Notes: a model not told the origin generated them from the sequence alone. Shown: positions 1-7,523, counted from the first letter of the stretch. The stretch is 39,075 nucleotides of DNA from a virus (IMGVR_UViG_3300044712_001007:1-39075); one strand, 5' to 3'. Numbers and translations are program-made.

Positions 1-22
1 AAAGTTATCGACCACCGAATTT
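1..22. repeat. Left copy of 22-bp terminal redundancy
   Basis: Bases 1-22 are identical to 39054-39075. Because a single open reading frame crosses the join without a shift, this is most simply the overlap left when a circular or circularly permuted genome is opened, not a functional terminal repeat. Confidence 0.9.
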
Positions 23-3000
23 TGAATTCGGCAGCGTAACTTTTAAAAATCCGCTAGTACTCGAATATAAATCCACCGGGCGGGGCGGATGGAAAACGGA
101 TTTACAGGAGCAATACGGCGGAAAAACGGGCGCGAAATTGTCACAGGCTGTTATGAAAGACGGCTATGATGGTATTATTACCGTTGATTCGAAAACCGGA
201 GAAGTACAAGAAATAGTTAACCTCCGGGGCGTAAAATCGTCAAATAGGGAATACATGGCGGACAGCGTACCGCAGGGCAGCCCCGCGCAGGACATTCCCA
301 GCGGTGTGCAAGTGCCGGATACGGTTACCCGGCGTAACATTGTTGACAAAATAAACGAACTATTCACGAAGGTTTCCACCGGCCGCCTGGGCAAGCGCGG
401 TGTTCTAGGTTGGTTCGACCGGAATTCCGATGTGATACGTACAAAGGACTATGCCCATTTCAGGGCGATCATGCACGAAATAGGCCATTACCTGGACAAA
501 GGCCTGAATCTGCGTAGCGAAACCGCTTTTGATAATGAACTAATCAGCGCGGTAGATCGGCGCTTTGGCAAGGCATATAACAAGCTTACCCACGAAGGAA
601 AGCGCGGGGAGGGTATTGCTGAATTTATACACGACTATTTTACTCAACCTACCAGGGCGCAGCAGGAATTCCCCGGGTATTATCATGCCTTTGAAACACG
701 CCTGGCGCAGGAGCCGCAAATCAAAGGCAAGATAAACACGGTTAAGAAGATGCTCAATACATGGTACAATCAGGCCGCGCAGGAGCGCGTTAAAGGCGCT
801 ATTTCCTTTGGGGATGACCGTACCGGCGTACAAAAGGCGATTGACGTAGCCAAGGACCCGGCAGGCACGGCTAAGGCGATTGTGGACAAGGGCCGTACCG
901 CTTTTGAAGCGGGGTATGACAATCTGGTCGACCAGCTGGCGCCGCTTGACCGGATGATGCGAAAAATTGAAGAAATTACCGGCGAGAAGATCCCCCTGGC
1001 ACAGGACGTTTTTAAACAGGCCTGGCTGACCAGGGGATGGGCAGGCAAAGCCCAGACGCTGATCGAGCATGGGCTGCCTGAAAAGGGCGTACCGGCGTTG
1101 CAGAAAATTATCCAATCCGTAGAGAAGGACATAAAAGGGTTTATGTCCTATGTGGTGGCCCGCCGGGAAATGGATGCCTATAACCTTGAGCTGAGAACCG
1201 GGGTTGAATACCAACACGCTATGAGTAAGGCAGACGCTGCCCGTACTGTGGTGGCGGGATGGAAAAACCCTGCCTGGGTGAAAGCCCAGCGGGAGCTGGT
1301 CACATATCAGAACCACCTGCTGGATCTCCTGGTTGACGCCGGTATCATGAGTCGTACATCCGTGGACGCCATGAAGCAAAAATGGCCGAATTACGCGCCG
1401 TTTTTCCGGGAATTCAATGAGTCGGGAATTGAGAACCTTTTCGGCAGCCGCGGCTTCGGGAATGTATCCGACCCAATCAAATCATTTACGGGAAGCACCA
1501 GGGACATAATCAACCCGATGGAATCAATTATTAAGAACACTTACCACTTCATAAACCTGGCCGAACGAAACAAGGTCGGCAGGCTGTTTGTTGACCTGGC
1601 GGAAAAACCAGGCCTGGGGACGATCATCGAGAAGGTGACCGGCGGGGCGTCAACGAAGGACAGCACCTTCTCCGTTTGGAACAATGGCCGGAAGGAATCT
1701 TACAATACTACGCCGGAACTGTACAGGGCAATTATGCTGCTGGATAAAGAAGCCGCAGCGGGATTGATAAAAATCCTCGCCGTTCCCGCGGGCTGGCTGC
1801 GGGCCGGCGCAGTGCTTTCGCCTGAATTTATCGTGCGTAACCCCGTGCGTGACGCATGGTCAGCGTTCATCTATTCACGGTATGGATTCATTCCCGGGAT
1901 TGACACCCTTAAAGGCCTAATGCACCTGCTGAAAAAAGATGATCTGTACTGGGAATACATGAATAGCGGAGCTGCGCATTCTGCTATGGTCAGCCTTGAT
2001 CGGGATTACCTGTCGCAGAGTATACAGCGGGTAATGTCTAAAACAGCTACCGAAAAGGCCATTAGCGTTATCAATCCGAAAACATACCTGGACATTCTCC
2101 GGGCATTCTCAGAAGCCACGGAAATGTCCACGCGCCTCGGTGCTTATGAAAATGCGCGGACGGGCTATAGTGGAGTGCTGAATCGTGTGTTCGGCAATAA
2201 ACGCACCCCGACAGGTATCGAGGAGGCCGCCCTGGGCGCTCGTGATATAACACTAGATTTCAGCCGAAAAGGTAACACGGGTCTGTTCGGTAAACACACA
2301 AATAGATACGTAGCCTTTTGGAATGCGACAATTCAAGGCGTCGATAAAATGGTTAGGTCGCACATTGAAAACCCAATAGGGACAGCCACAAAATCCCTTA
2401 TGTCTATCACTCTCCCGTCTATTGTGCTGTATTATATGAATCGCGATGATCCGCGTTACCAGGAGCTACTGCAATGGCAGAAAGACTTGTTTTGGATTAT
2501 ACCAACTAAAAACACGCTTATTAAAATTCCGAAACCGTTTGAAGCTGGTATTTTATATGGAACATCCGTAGAACGCATGCTACAGTGGGTAGATAAAAAA
2601 GATCCGAACGCATTCAAGGGTTTTGGAAAAACGATAAAGGATTCTCTGTTCCCAAGCTGGATACCTACCGCTATGCTGCCTGTCCTGGAATGGACTTCGA
2701 ACTATTCCTGGTTTTTGGACCGTGATATTGTTTCCCAGACCCAGGCGAAACTGCCGCCGAAGCTCCAGTATGGTCCTAATACGTCAGCGATCGGCAAGGC
2801 CGTAGGAAATGCCTTCAACGTTTCACCGGCCAAGGTGGACAATAGTATTCGAGGATATACGGGCGGCCTGGGCGGTTTGGCCATGACAACTTCTGACCTG
2901 TTAGCCGGTGAATTTGAAAAACGTCCTGCCATGCGGGCATCGGAATACCCGGGGATAAGGGCTTTCACTGCTACACCGTATAAGAGCAGCCAGTCGGTGC

Positions 3001-3266
3001 AGGATTTTTATGACCGGCTGCATAACCAGGAGCAGCTTTTTAACGAATTAAAACAAACAAATGTGAAACCAGAGGGCTTTGATCCTTCCGAGTATCAGCG
3101 CCTGAAAACAGTTGAAAATCTCATGACATCGGTACGCCAGCAAGAAAAGGCCATTATGGCCAGCACCAAAATGAGCAGCGAAGAAAAACGAAACCGCCTG
3201 GATCAGCTAAAGCTGATGGCGGTTAATTATGCCCGTATTGGACTGATGAAGCAGCAAATAAAATAA
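1..3266 (+). CDS. Giant polyvalent virion protein, C-terminal part (begins at 37268)
   Basis: Continuation of the gene starting at 37268; the codon frame begins at base 3. Full-protein residues ~560-680 resemble the ART-PolyVal ADP-ribosyltransferase region, ending KDGYDGIITVD...EIVNL. Residues ~745-830 carry AIMHEIGHYLD (His754, Glu755, His758) and EGIAEFIHDYF, the HExxH plus downstream Glu pattern of a zinc metallopeptidase-like domain common in phage polyvalent proteins. Residues ~1190-1260 (VRNPVRDAWSAFIYSRYGF) resemble the LPD38 domain, followed by a long helical tail rich in charged residues up to the C terminus. A possible internal TTG start near 138 has no ribosome site and is not needed. 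The protein probably rides in the capsid and is ejected into the cell, acting on wall and host proteins. The HExxH motif is certain; ART and LPD38 assignments are by recalled family resemblance. Confidence 0.85.
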   Translation, partial: SYRPPNFEFGSVTFKNPLVLEYKSTGRGGWKTDLQEQYGGKTGAKLSQAVMKDGYDGIITVDSKTGEVQEIVNLRGVKSSNREYMADSVPQGSPAQDIPSGVQVPDTVTRRNIVDKINELFTKVSTGRLGKRGVLGWFDRNSDVIRTKDYAHFRAIMHEIGHYLDKGLNLRSETAFDNELISAVDRRFGKAYNKLTHEGKRGEGIAEFIHDYFTQPTRAQQEFPGYYHAFETRLAQEPQIKGKINTVKKMLNTWYNQAAQERVKGAISFGDDRTGVQKAIDVAKDPAGTAKAIVDKGRTAFEAGYDNLVDQLAPLDRMMRKIEEITGEKIPLAQDVFKQAWLTRGWAGKAQTLIEHGLPEKGVPALQKIIQSVEKDIKGFMSYVVARREMDAYNLELRTGVEYQHAMSKADAARTVVAGWKNPAWVKAQRELVTYQNHLLDLLVDAGIMSRTSVDAMKQKWPNYAPFFREFNESGIENLFGSRGFGNVSDPIKSFTGSTRDIINPMESIIKNTYHFINLAERNKVGRLFVDLAEKPGLGTIIEKVTGGASTKDSTFSVWNNGRKESYNTTPELYRAIMLLDKEAAAGLIKILAVPAGWLRAGAVLSPEFIVRNPVRDAWSAFIYSRYGFIPGIDTLKGLMHLLKKDDLYWEYMNSGAAHSAMVSLDRDYLSQSIQRVMSKTATEKAISVINPKTYLDILRAFSEATEMSTRLGAYENARTGYSGVLNRVFGNKRTPTGIEEAALGARDITLDFSRKGNTGLFGKHTNRYVAFWNATIQGVDKMVRSHIENPIGTATKSLMSITLPSIVLYYMNRDDPRYQELLQWQKDLFWIIPTKNTLIKIPKPFEAGILYGTSVERMLQWVDKKDPNAFKGFGKTIKDSLFPSWIPTAMLPVLEWTSNYSWFLDRDIVSQTQAKLPPKLQYGPNTSAIGKAVGNAFNVSPAKVDNSIRGYTGGLGGLAMTTSDLLAGEFEKRPAMRASEYPGIRAFTATPYKSSQSVQDFYDRLHNQEQLFNELKQTNVKPEGFDPSEYQRLKTVENLMTSVRQQEKAIMASTKMSSEEKRNRLDQLKLMAVNYARIGLMKQQIK

Positions 3267-3267
3267 G

Positions 3268-3483
3268 TTACCTTGCTTTTCGTTCCTTGTAATCTTTCCA
3301 AAACGCGTGCCCTATATAAAGAACGATGAAGAGGGGGAATGCGTAAATGACTAGGGTAAAATAGGCCTCAAAAAACGCGCATGCGGCGATTAGTGCAATG
3401 ATGATCAAAGGGAGTGTTGCCCAAAGAATGACCGCGCCGATGGCGGCGCCGATAAGTTCTCCTAAAAACTTCAAAACCTTCAT
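3268..3483 (-). CDS. Small two-TM membrane protein, antisense to late genes
   Basis: A 71-aa protein starting MKVLKFLGELIG; ATG at 3483 is preceded (minus strand) by AGTGAGGTG at 8-nt spacing. An upstream in-frame extension to 3537 lacks a ribosome site. About residues 9-34 and 38-58 are strongly hydrophobic, followed by the basic tail KDYKERKAR: an inner-membrane protein with two membrane segments. It ends 1 nt from the end of the polyvalent gene (convergent) and is divergent from the holin gene. A lone gene with its own likely promoter on the opposite strand of a late operon is typical of a moron expressed in the lysogen, for example superinfection exclusion. No family is recognised, so function is open. 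Confidence 0.65.
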   Translation of the reverse strand: MKVLKFLGELIGAAIGAVILWATLPLIIIALIAACAFFEAYFTLVIYAFPLFIVLYIGHAFWKDYKERKAR

Positions 3484-3502
3484 AAGAAAACACCTCACTT
3501 TT

Positions 3503-3508
3503 ATTATA
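3503..3508 (-). promoter_or_regulatory. Candidate -10 box for the minus-strand membrane gene
   Basis: On the minus strand the sequence reads TATAAT about 20 nt before the 3483 start codon. No good -35 sits at 17 nt; TTGATG lies 23 nt upstream. A weak or activator-dependent promoter is inferred. Confidence 0.35.
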
Positions 3509-3574
3509 TCCCAAAGAGGATGTGTTTTCTGCATCAAAATAGGTCGAATACGGCGTAATTGGGGGGGGTGCGTG

Positions 3575-3898
3575 ATGTTGGAACCAGCTCAAGCGATACC
3601 GCTAATGGTGCAAAACCCGAATCTGGTCGGGTTTATTTTGTTTGTAATCTGCTTTTTGCCGCTACTCGCCTACGTTATCAAGAAAGCGGAAAGTCAAGCA
3701 ACACGTCACCAGGACTTCACAAATCGGGTTATGGATGAGGCCAAGGTAAGAGAGGACCGCATGGCAACCATAATAAACGAGTCGTTTCCACGACAAACGG
3801 AGGTGTTGAATACTATAAATACATCTTTGGTCGTGCTTAATCAAACGGTTTGCGATGTGAAAGGGCGAATTGAAAAGGGGGAAAAAAGAGTTGGCTAA
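3575..3898 (+). CDS. Holin-like protein (BhlA/UviB-type topology)
   Basis: A 107-aa protein starting MLEPAQAIPLMVQ. GTG at 3572 immediately precedes the ATG at 3575 and could also serve; a G-run (GGGGGGGGTG) lies just upstream. One membrane segment at about residues 18-34 (LVGFILFVICFLPLLAYVI) is followed by a charged amphipathic helix (KVREDRMATIINES...). This is the topology of BhlA/UviB-type holins, which form membrane lesions to release endolysin. Its stop overlaps the TTG start of the amidase gene, implying coupled translation. The family call rests on topology and position, not on a diagnostic motif. Confidence 0.65.
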   Translation: MLEPAQAIPLMVQNPNLVGFILFVICFLPLLAYVIKKAESQATRHQDFTNRVMDEAKVREDRMATIINESFPRQTEVLNTINTSLVVLNQTVCDVKGRIEKGEKRVG

Positions 3899-4463
3899 AA
3901 AGGTCGTTTGTATTGACCCGGGACACGGCGGCTCCGATCCGGGGGCCTGTGGGAATGGGTTGCGGGAATGTGACGTTTCGTTAATCGTAAGTAAGAAAGT
4001 CCGCGATTATCTCCATGCCGCGGGGCATGTGGTTGGCATAACCCGGGAAAGGGACGTTGACGTAGCGTTTCCCAATGCGTCGGCCAGCAGGGAGCTGCAG
4101 GCCCGGTGCGATGTATCGAATAATTTTGAGGCCGATGTGTTTGTTTCCATCCACTGTAACGCCTTCGACTGTGACCAGGTGCTGGGGACGGAAACGTTTT
4201 TCTGTGCCGGCAGCGTTCGCGGGGAAGAACTGGCCGGCTGCATTCAGGCGCAGCTGATCGGCAGCATGGGGACGGTGGACCGGGGCATAAAATCTAATCC
4301 CCTTTACGTCACCGAGCATACGGATGCGGTGGCCGCCCTGGTGGAACTGGCTTTTATTTCGAACGCCGCCGATGCGGCCAAGCTTGCAGATCCGCATTGG
4401 CAGGATGAGTTTGCCCGGGCCGTGGCCCGGGGAGTAACTGACTATTTCTTAAAGGAGGCTTAA
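3891..4463 (+). CDS. Endolysin: N-acetylmuramoyl-L-alanine amidase (Amidase_3)
   Basis: 190 aa from TTG at 3891, overlapping the end of the holin gene by 8 nt, with AAAAGGGGG upstream; an upstream TTG at 3870 would add seven residues. The N terminus VVCIDPGHGGSDPG is the canonical Amidase_3 opening. Predicted zinc ligands are His12 (DPGHGG), Glu26 (GLRECD) and His88 (SIHCN); the catalytic Glu152 lies in VELAFISN. The enzyme cleaves the bond between N-acetylmuramic acid and L-alanine in peptidoglycan. The length is that of a bare catalytic domain with no wall-binding domain, as expected if the wall is thin and lies under an outer membrane. No signal peptide is seen, so export through the holin is likely. 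Confidence 0.92.
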   Translation: MAKKVVCIDPGHGGSDPGACGNGLRECDVSLIVSKKVRDYLHAAGHVVGITRERDVDVAFPNASASRELQARCDVSNNFEADVFVSIHCNAFDCDQVLGTETFFCAGSVRGEELAGCIQAQLIGSMGTVDRGIKSNPLYVTEHTDAVAALVELAFISNAADAAKLADPHWQDEFARAVARGVTDYFLKEA

Positions 4464-4464
4464 T

Positions 4465-4662
4465 ATGGTTATCCGTGCGGTGGCAAAAGTGGGCATTGGC
4501 GCAGCCGTACAAGCCGTAAAGGAGGGCGGAGAAGTAAGCCGGTGCGCCTGGGTTGACGGCAGGGTCATCAACCGGGATAATATCTCCCAATGGACACCGA
4601 CGTTCGAGGACGTCATGGCCGTTGATTGGGAGATTTTACAGAGAGGGGAGGGTGTTGCATGA
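4465..4662 (+). CDS. Short Tad2/DUF2829-like protein
   Basis: 65 aa, ATG after a near-perfect TTAAAGGAGG. The pattern is AVQAVKEGGEVSRCAW near residues 14-29 and W-x-PTFEDVMAVDWEIL at the C terminus. These match the two ends of DUF2829, the family of the Thoeris anti-defence protein Tad2 (alternating Ala/Lys-Gly-x-x-V-x-R-x-x-W, then D-x-x-A-x-DWE). Typical members are about 85-100 aa, so the central part is shortened here. Tad2 proteins sequester a cyclic ADP-ribose signal; whether this short form still binds a nucleotide is unknown. It lies between the amidase and small membrane genes and overlaps the next gene by ATGA. Confidence 0.6.
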   Translation: MVIRAVAKVGIGAAVQAVKEGGEVSRCAWVDGRVINRDNISQWTPTFEDVMAVDWEILQRGEGVA

Positions 4663-4808
4663 ATGATTTTGATAAAGTAAAACGCGAGACTAAGCGCGTT
4701 GCCGGTCAAGCCAACGAATTTGAGTTTAAGCCGGTGCACGTCGTTATTGTCGTTATCGTCGTGGGGCTTGCCATTTATGGCGGTCTTAAAGTAGCGGGGG
4801 TGCTGTAA
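4659..4808 (+). CDS. 49-aa single-TM protein of the lysis cassette
   Basis: ATG at 4659 overlaps the upstream stop (ATGA) and follows GAGGGGAGGG. The first ~30 residues are charged (MNDFDKVKRETKR...), and residues ~30-48 (HVVIVVIVVGLAIYGGLKVA) form one membrane segment ending at the C terminus. This resembles an antiholin or accessory membrane protein; no family is recognised. It sits directly before the Rz-like gene at 4809. Confidence 0.65.
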   Translation: MNDFDKVKRETKRVAGQANEFEFKPVHVVIVVIVVGLAIYGGLKVAGVL

Positions 4809-5318
4809 GTGTATTCCAAATATTACGCATGGGCTGTCTTGTTCGGTTTGTTGGCCGGGCTTGCGGTCTGGTACTGGCAGAGCAGGCCGCCTGACACGGT
4901 TATCATGCAGCCGGCGGAGGTGCAGGACGTAGGAAAACTACAGAAGGAGCTTGACATATCTAAGATGGAAGCGGTCGAGCTAAAGAAACAAATTGCGGTC
5001 GTATCTTCCATGCCTCCGGTCGCGACTTACTACGTTCCGGCCAAAACAACTCAGCAAGCGGCTGCAGCTATTGAAAAGCAGATTAAAGAGGATAAAGTAC
5101 CCGTGGAATTGCCTCCGGCCGACAAAACGATTGTCACGCCGCAGGAGCAGAAAGTCGATGTGTACCGCATCACTCTGGATAAGCCGCGTGGCATAGGCAT
5201 TTACGCTTCAACGGAAAGCATAGGCGCCATGGCCCAATATAAGCATATTACCGTATTCGGCGGGCCAAAGTATGACGGAGGCTATGAGGTGGGCGCCGGT
5301 TATATGGCAAGGTGGTAA
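4809..5318 (+). CDS. Membrane-anchored, Rz/spanin-like lysis protein
   Basis: 169 aa from a GTG immediately after the previous stop, with GGGGGTG upstream. Residues 6-24 (AWAVLFGLLAGLAVWYW) form an N-terminal signal anchor. A helical coiled-coil-like region follows (residues ~40-65, KLQKELDISKMEAVELKKQI), then a Pro-rich linker and a strand-rich C-terminal domain ending GYMARW. An inner-membrane anchor plus periplasmic coiled coil at the end of a holin-endolysin cassette is the plan of Rz-type i-spanins, which help breach an outer membrane. No lipoprotein partner was found inside or after it. The alternative is an unrelated anchored virion or lysis accessory protein. Confidence 0.55.
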   Translation: MYSKYYAWAVLFGLLAGLAVWYWQSRPPDTVIMQPAEVQDVGKLQKELDISKMEAVELKKQIAVVSSMPPVATYYVPAKTTQQAAAAIEKQIKEDKVPVELPPADKTIVTPQEQKVDVYRITLDKPRGIGIYASTESIGAMAQYKHITVFGGPKYDGGYEVGAGYMARW

Positions 5319-5362
5319 CGGGGGTGGAGAAATCCATCCCTTTTTTATTTTTGAGTCAGAAA

Positions 5363-5385
5363 AACCGTTGCCCAAACCGTTGCCA
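5363..5385 (+). repeat. Left integrase arm-type repeat
   Basis: A 23-bp sequence identical to 5581-5603, containing AACCGTTGCC twice in tandem (12-bp period). Position and duplication flanking the attP core suggest an integrase arm-binding site. Confidence 0.75.
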
Positions 5386-5482
5386 AACATACGGTTTAAT
5401 CAGTGTTGTTTAGATGTAACTCAATTACACATATTAATGAAGGAAAGTGATTTAAGTATACATAACATCACCTAGTCACTCT

Positions 5483-5527
5483 TTCGTAATGAACGGGCCG
5501 CAGGTTCGAGTCCTGTTATCGGCTCCA
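5483..5527 (+). other. attP: attP core: 3' half of a tRNA-Thr(CGU) gene
   Basis: The sequence reads as tRNA positions ~32-76: anticodon loop TTCGTAA (anticodon CGT), 3' anticodon strand TGAAC, variable loop GGGCC, T arm GCAGG-TTCGAGT-CCTGT, 3' acceptor strand TATCGGC, discriminator T and CCA. The 5' half is absent, so it is not a complete tRNA gene. This is the classic tyrosine-integrase arrangement in which the phage carries the 3' end of the target tRNA and restores it on integration. The exact crossover limits cannot be seen from this molecule alone. Confidence 0.85.
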
Positions 5528-5540
5528 AAAAACCCAGTGT

Positions 5541-5574
5541 AATCAACGGTTCGCGGAAACGTGGGCCGTTGATT
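5541..5574. repeat. Inverted repeat beside attP core
   Basis: AATCAACGG (5541-5549) pairs perfectly with CCGTTGATT (5566-5574), loop 16 nt. There is no U-tract, so a factor-binding or recombination-accessory site is as likely as a terminator. The CCGTTG element also matches the arm repeats. Confidence 0.5.
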
Positions 5575-5580
5575 ATTTGC

Positions 5581-5603
5581 AACCGTTGCCCAAACCGTTG
5601 CCA
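5581..5603 (+). repeat. Right integrase arm-type repeat
   Basis: Identical 23-bp copy of 5363-5385 in the same orientation, on the other side of the attP core and next to the integrase gene end. Confidence 0.75.
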
Positions 5604-5678
5604 GAGTGTGCCCAAAAAAGAACAATGCACATAAAAGTACACTGGACGCAATACAAAACGATGTATGGTAATGTAGGG

Positions 5679-6929
5679 CTATTTGGTAAATTTTTTCTCT
5701 AATTCTTTGAGCGATTCCCGGCGTTCAGTAGGGATAAAGTGGAAGTATGTGTTATAGGTCATAACTATAGAGCTATGCCCCAGGCGCTTGGAAACGTAGC
5801 TTATTTCTTCGCCGGCGGCCAGCAGGTGGCTGGCGTGGTTGTGCCGGAGAGAATGAAACCCAAAACGGGTTATGCCGATTTCCTTACAGAAATCCGGGAA
5901 CCAGGAGGAAATGCTGTCCGGGTGCATTTCTTGTCCATCATCACGGCAAAAAATCAGATTCTGCTTTTTAACATCGTATACCTTGGCTGCAAGCCCTTCT
6001 TTCTTTTCTTCGAGCTTCCGAATAATTTCATCCTGGTACGCTTTAACCTGGTGCAAAACATCGAGCACGCTGTCAACGACTTCGATTTTGCGCCTTTTTT
6101 TATTTGCGCCCCTTTTGGGGTTTTTAAGATCCTTGATCTCGTATCCCTTTTCTTTAGTGTGCACCAGGGCCTTTTTTACGAAGATGGTTTTATCCTCAAA
6201 GTTAATATTGTTCCAGGACAGGGCCAGCAGCTCCCCTCTGCGCAGACCGGTGTGAAGAGCGACATAGACCAGGGGGAAATACTTCTTGTGCCTTGCTTCG
6301 GCATGTTCTAACAGAGCTCTAATTTCGTCGTCGGTGAATACCTTGACCAGGCCCTCATCTTCATCAAAATCGGTTTCCGGCTCCGGGAGGTCTACCAGAT
6401 CTGCCGGATTCTCTTTTATTAACTTGTCCTTGATGGCATCTTCCAGGATGCGGTGTATAACCCTATGATGGTATAAAACCGTCTCCATGCCCACTTCACG
6501 GCGCACAGGCTTTTCTTGCTCCGCCTTGGAGTATACTTTTAAACTGCCGTCTATTAAGATGCGCTCATAAAAGCCGTTAAGATGGTGACGGGTTAGGGAG
6601 GATACTTTTATACTACCTATCCAGGGCACGATCCGGAGATTAATGCATTGCTTGTACCGTTGAAAAGTGGTCGAAGCCAATTTCTTGGCCGGCGTGGTTA
6701 ACAGCCATCGCTCAAAATACTCTTTGACCGTCGTCTGTGATGGACGGAGATAAGTACCGTTTTCCAGCTCTCCCAGGATTATTTTCATTTCACTTTCAGC
6801 CACAGTTATATCATCGGTTTTAACCGACTTAGCCCAGCGCCTGCGTTTATTGGTGGTTGGGTCTATACCTTCATCGATGACGATGGTATAACTGTCGTCG
6901 TATCGTTTCTCTATGTGGGCCTTGACCAT
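5679..6929 (-). CDS. int: Tyrosine-recombinase integrase
   Basis: 416 aa; ATG at 6929 preceded on the minus strand by GGAAAGGAG. Order: arm-binding AP2-like N-terminal region (residues 1-60), SAM-like core-binding domain (~65-170) and catalytic domain (~195-400). Catalytic residues visible are Arg230 (HTGLRRGELL), His359/Arg362 (HSLRHNH), His385 (RLGHSS) and the nucleophile Tyr395 (TYNTYFHF); a beta-hairpin lysine lies near residue 273. It joins attP to the tRNA-Thr target and, with an excisionase, reverses this. It ends next to attP. Length and motif order are typical for Firmicute temperate phages. Confidence 0.96.
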   Translation of the reverse strand: MVKAHIEKRYDDSYTIVIDEGIDPTTNKRRRWAKSVKTDDITVAESEMKIILGELENGTYLRPSQTTVKEYFERWLLTTPAKKLASTTFQRYKQCINLRIVPWIGSIKVSSLTRHHLNGFYERILIDGSLKVYSKAEQEKPVRREVGMETVLYHHRVIHRILEDAIKDKLIKENPADLVDLPEPETDFDEDEGLVKVFTDDEIRALLEHAEARHKKYFPLVYVALHTGLRRGELLALSWNNINFEDKTIFVKKALVHTKEKGYEIKDLKNPKRGANKKRRKIEVVDSVLDVLHQVKAYQDEIIRKLEEKKEGLAAKVYDVKKQNLIFCRDDGQEMHPDSISSWFPDFCKEIGITRFGFHSLRHNHASHLLAAGEEISYVSKRLGHSSIVMTYNTYFHFIPTERRESLKELEKKFTK

Positions 6930-6946
6930 GGGCGGGAGCTCCTTTC

Positions 6947-7243
6947 CTAATTTTTACGATCGCAGGAATTAAACGCATGAAGAACGAAATAAGCTCCCGC
7001 AAAACATGCTGTGATAAAAACGTATTCGATAAGAAGTCTGCTCAGATCGATGCTGGATACAAGCATTTTTTGCCCGAAGAAATTTAAAAACATTTGAGAA
7101 TCAAACAAAGGTGAATACGCTCCCGTAAAATTAAATTTAGTACCTGCCATTTGACTACATACATTCCAAGGGGGGTAAAAAGACGCAGCGGCTATTGAGA
7201 ATAAATACAAAGCTATTATAATGTTACGAGCGGTATTGGACAT
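6947..7243 (-). CDS. Two-TM membrane protein of the lysogeny operon
   Basis: 98 aa beginning MSNTARNIIIALYLFSIAAASFYPPW; ATG at 7243 follows AAAGGAGATGGGGAA on the minus strand. A longer in-frame extension to 7318 overlaps the upstream gene and lacks a ribosome site. Membrane segments lie at about residues 6-23 and 70-90. The gene lies between the coiled-coil gene and int, so is probably expressed in the lysogen. Function not recognised; superinfection exclusion is one possibility, from context only. Confidence 0.7.
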   Translation of the reverse strand: MSNTARNIIIALYLFSIAAASFYPPWNVCSQMAGTKFNFTGAYSPLFDSQMFLNFFGQKMLVSSIDLSRLLIEYVFITACFAGAYFVLHAFNSCDRKN

Positions 7244-7268
7244 TTCCCCATCTCCTTTCCTAACATCA

Positions 7269-7523
7269 TTAACTTTCCGCGCTCTGTGCACGCATAATAT
7301 AATTTGCAATATAGTCAACAGACGTTTTAATGGAATGTTGATCCTTTTTGATGTCGCGCGCTACTTCAGTAAAATATTTTGACAATGAAAAAATGGATTC
7401 AACTTTAAATAACATTTCTCTTTCGGTTACTTCCAAATTGCCGACACGGGTTTCAAGTCCGTCCGTGCGGTTTTCTACGGAGGCCAATCGGGTTTCGATA
7501 GCTTTGATTCGTTCATTATCCAT
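7269..7523 (-). CDS. Small coiled-coil protein
   Basis: 84 aa; ATG at 7523 after AAGGTGGTG on the minus strand. Residues ~5-40 (IKAIETRLASVENRTDGLETRVGNLEVTE, given here only as its heptad pattern of I/L/V every third or fourth residue) form a coiled coil. The rest is helical and charged. There are no catalytic motifs. It lies upstream of the membrane gene and int in the same direction. Function unknown. Confidence 0.7.
   Translation of the reverse strand: MDNERIKAIETRLASVENRTDGLETRVGNLEVTEREMLFKVESIFSLSKYFTEVARDIKKDQHSIKTSVDYIANYIMRAQSAES

Larger units (their letters stand above)
5319..5678. other. Gene-free attachment region
   Basis: About 360 bases without a convincing gene. It holds the left arm repeat (5363-5385), the tRNA-derived attP core (5483-5527), an inverted repeat (5541-5574) and the right arm repeat (5581-5603). 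The integrase gene ends at 5679. The short open frames here run through these repeats and have no ribosome site. Confidence 0.8.

Noticed and set aside
1-22. Functional direct terminal repeat of a linear genome
   Set aside because: It is only 22 bp and lies inside one continuous reading frame; an assembly overlap of a circular or permuted genome is simpler.
540-1379. 279-aa minus-strand ORF
   Set aside because: Lies wholly within the polyvalent gene on the opposite strand, has no ribosome site and no domain pattern.
4993-5196. Embedded Rz1-like outer-membrane spanin in another frame
   Set aside because: MRSYLPCLRSRL has no hydrophobic signal peptide before the Cys and the frame is Arg/Ser-rich, as expected for a shadow frame.
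5483-5527. tRNA gene
   Set aside because: Only the 3' half (anticodon loop to CCA) is present; no 5' acceptor strand or D arm precedes it, so it is an attP fragment.
5739-6311. 190-aa plus-strand ORF within int
   Set aside because: Antisense to the well-supported integrase; no ribosome site or recognisable domain.
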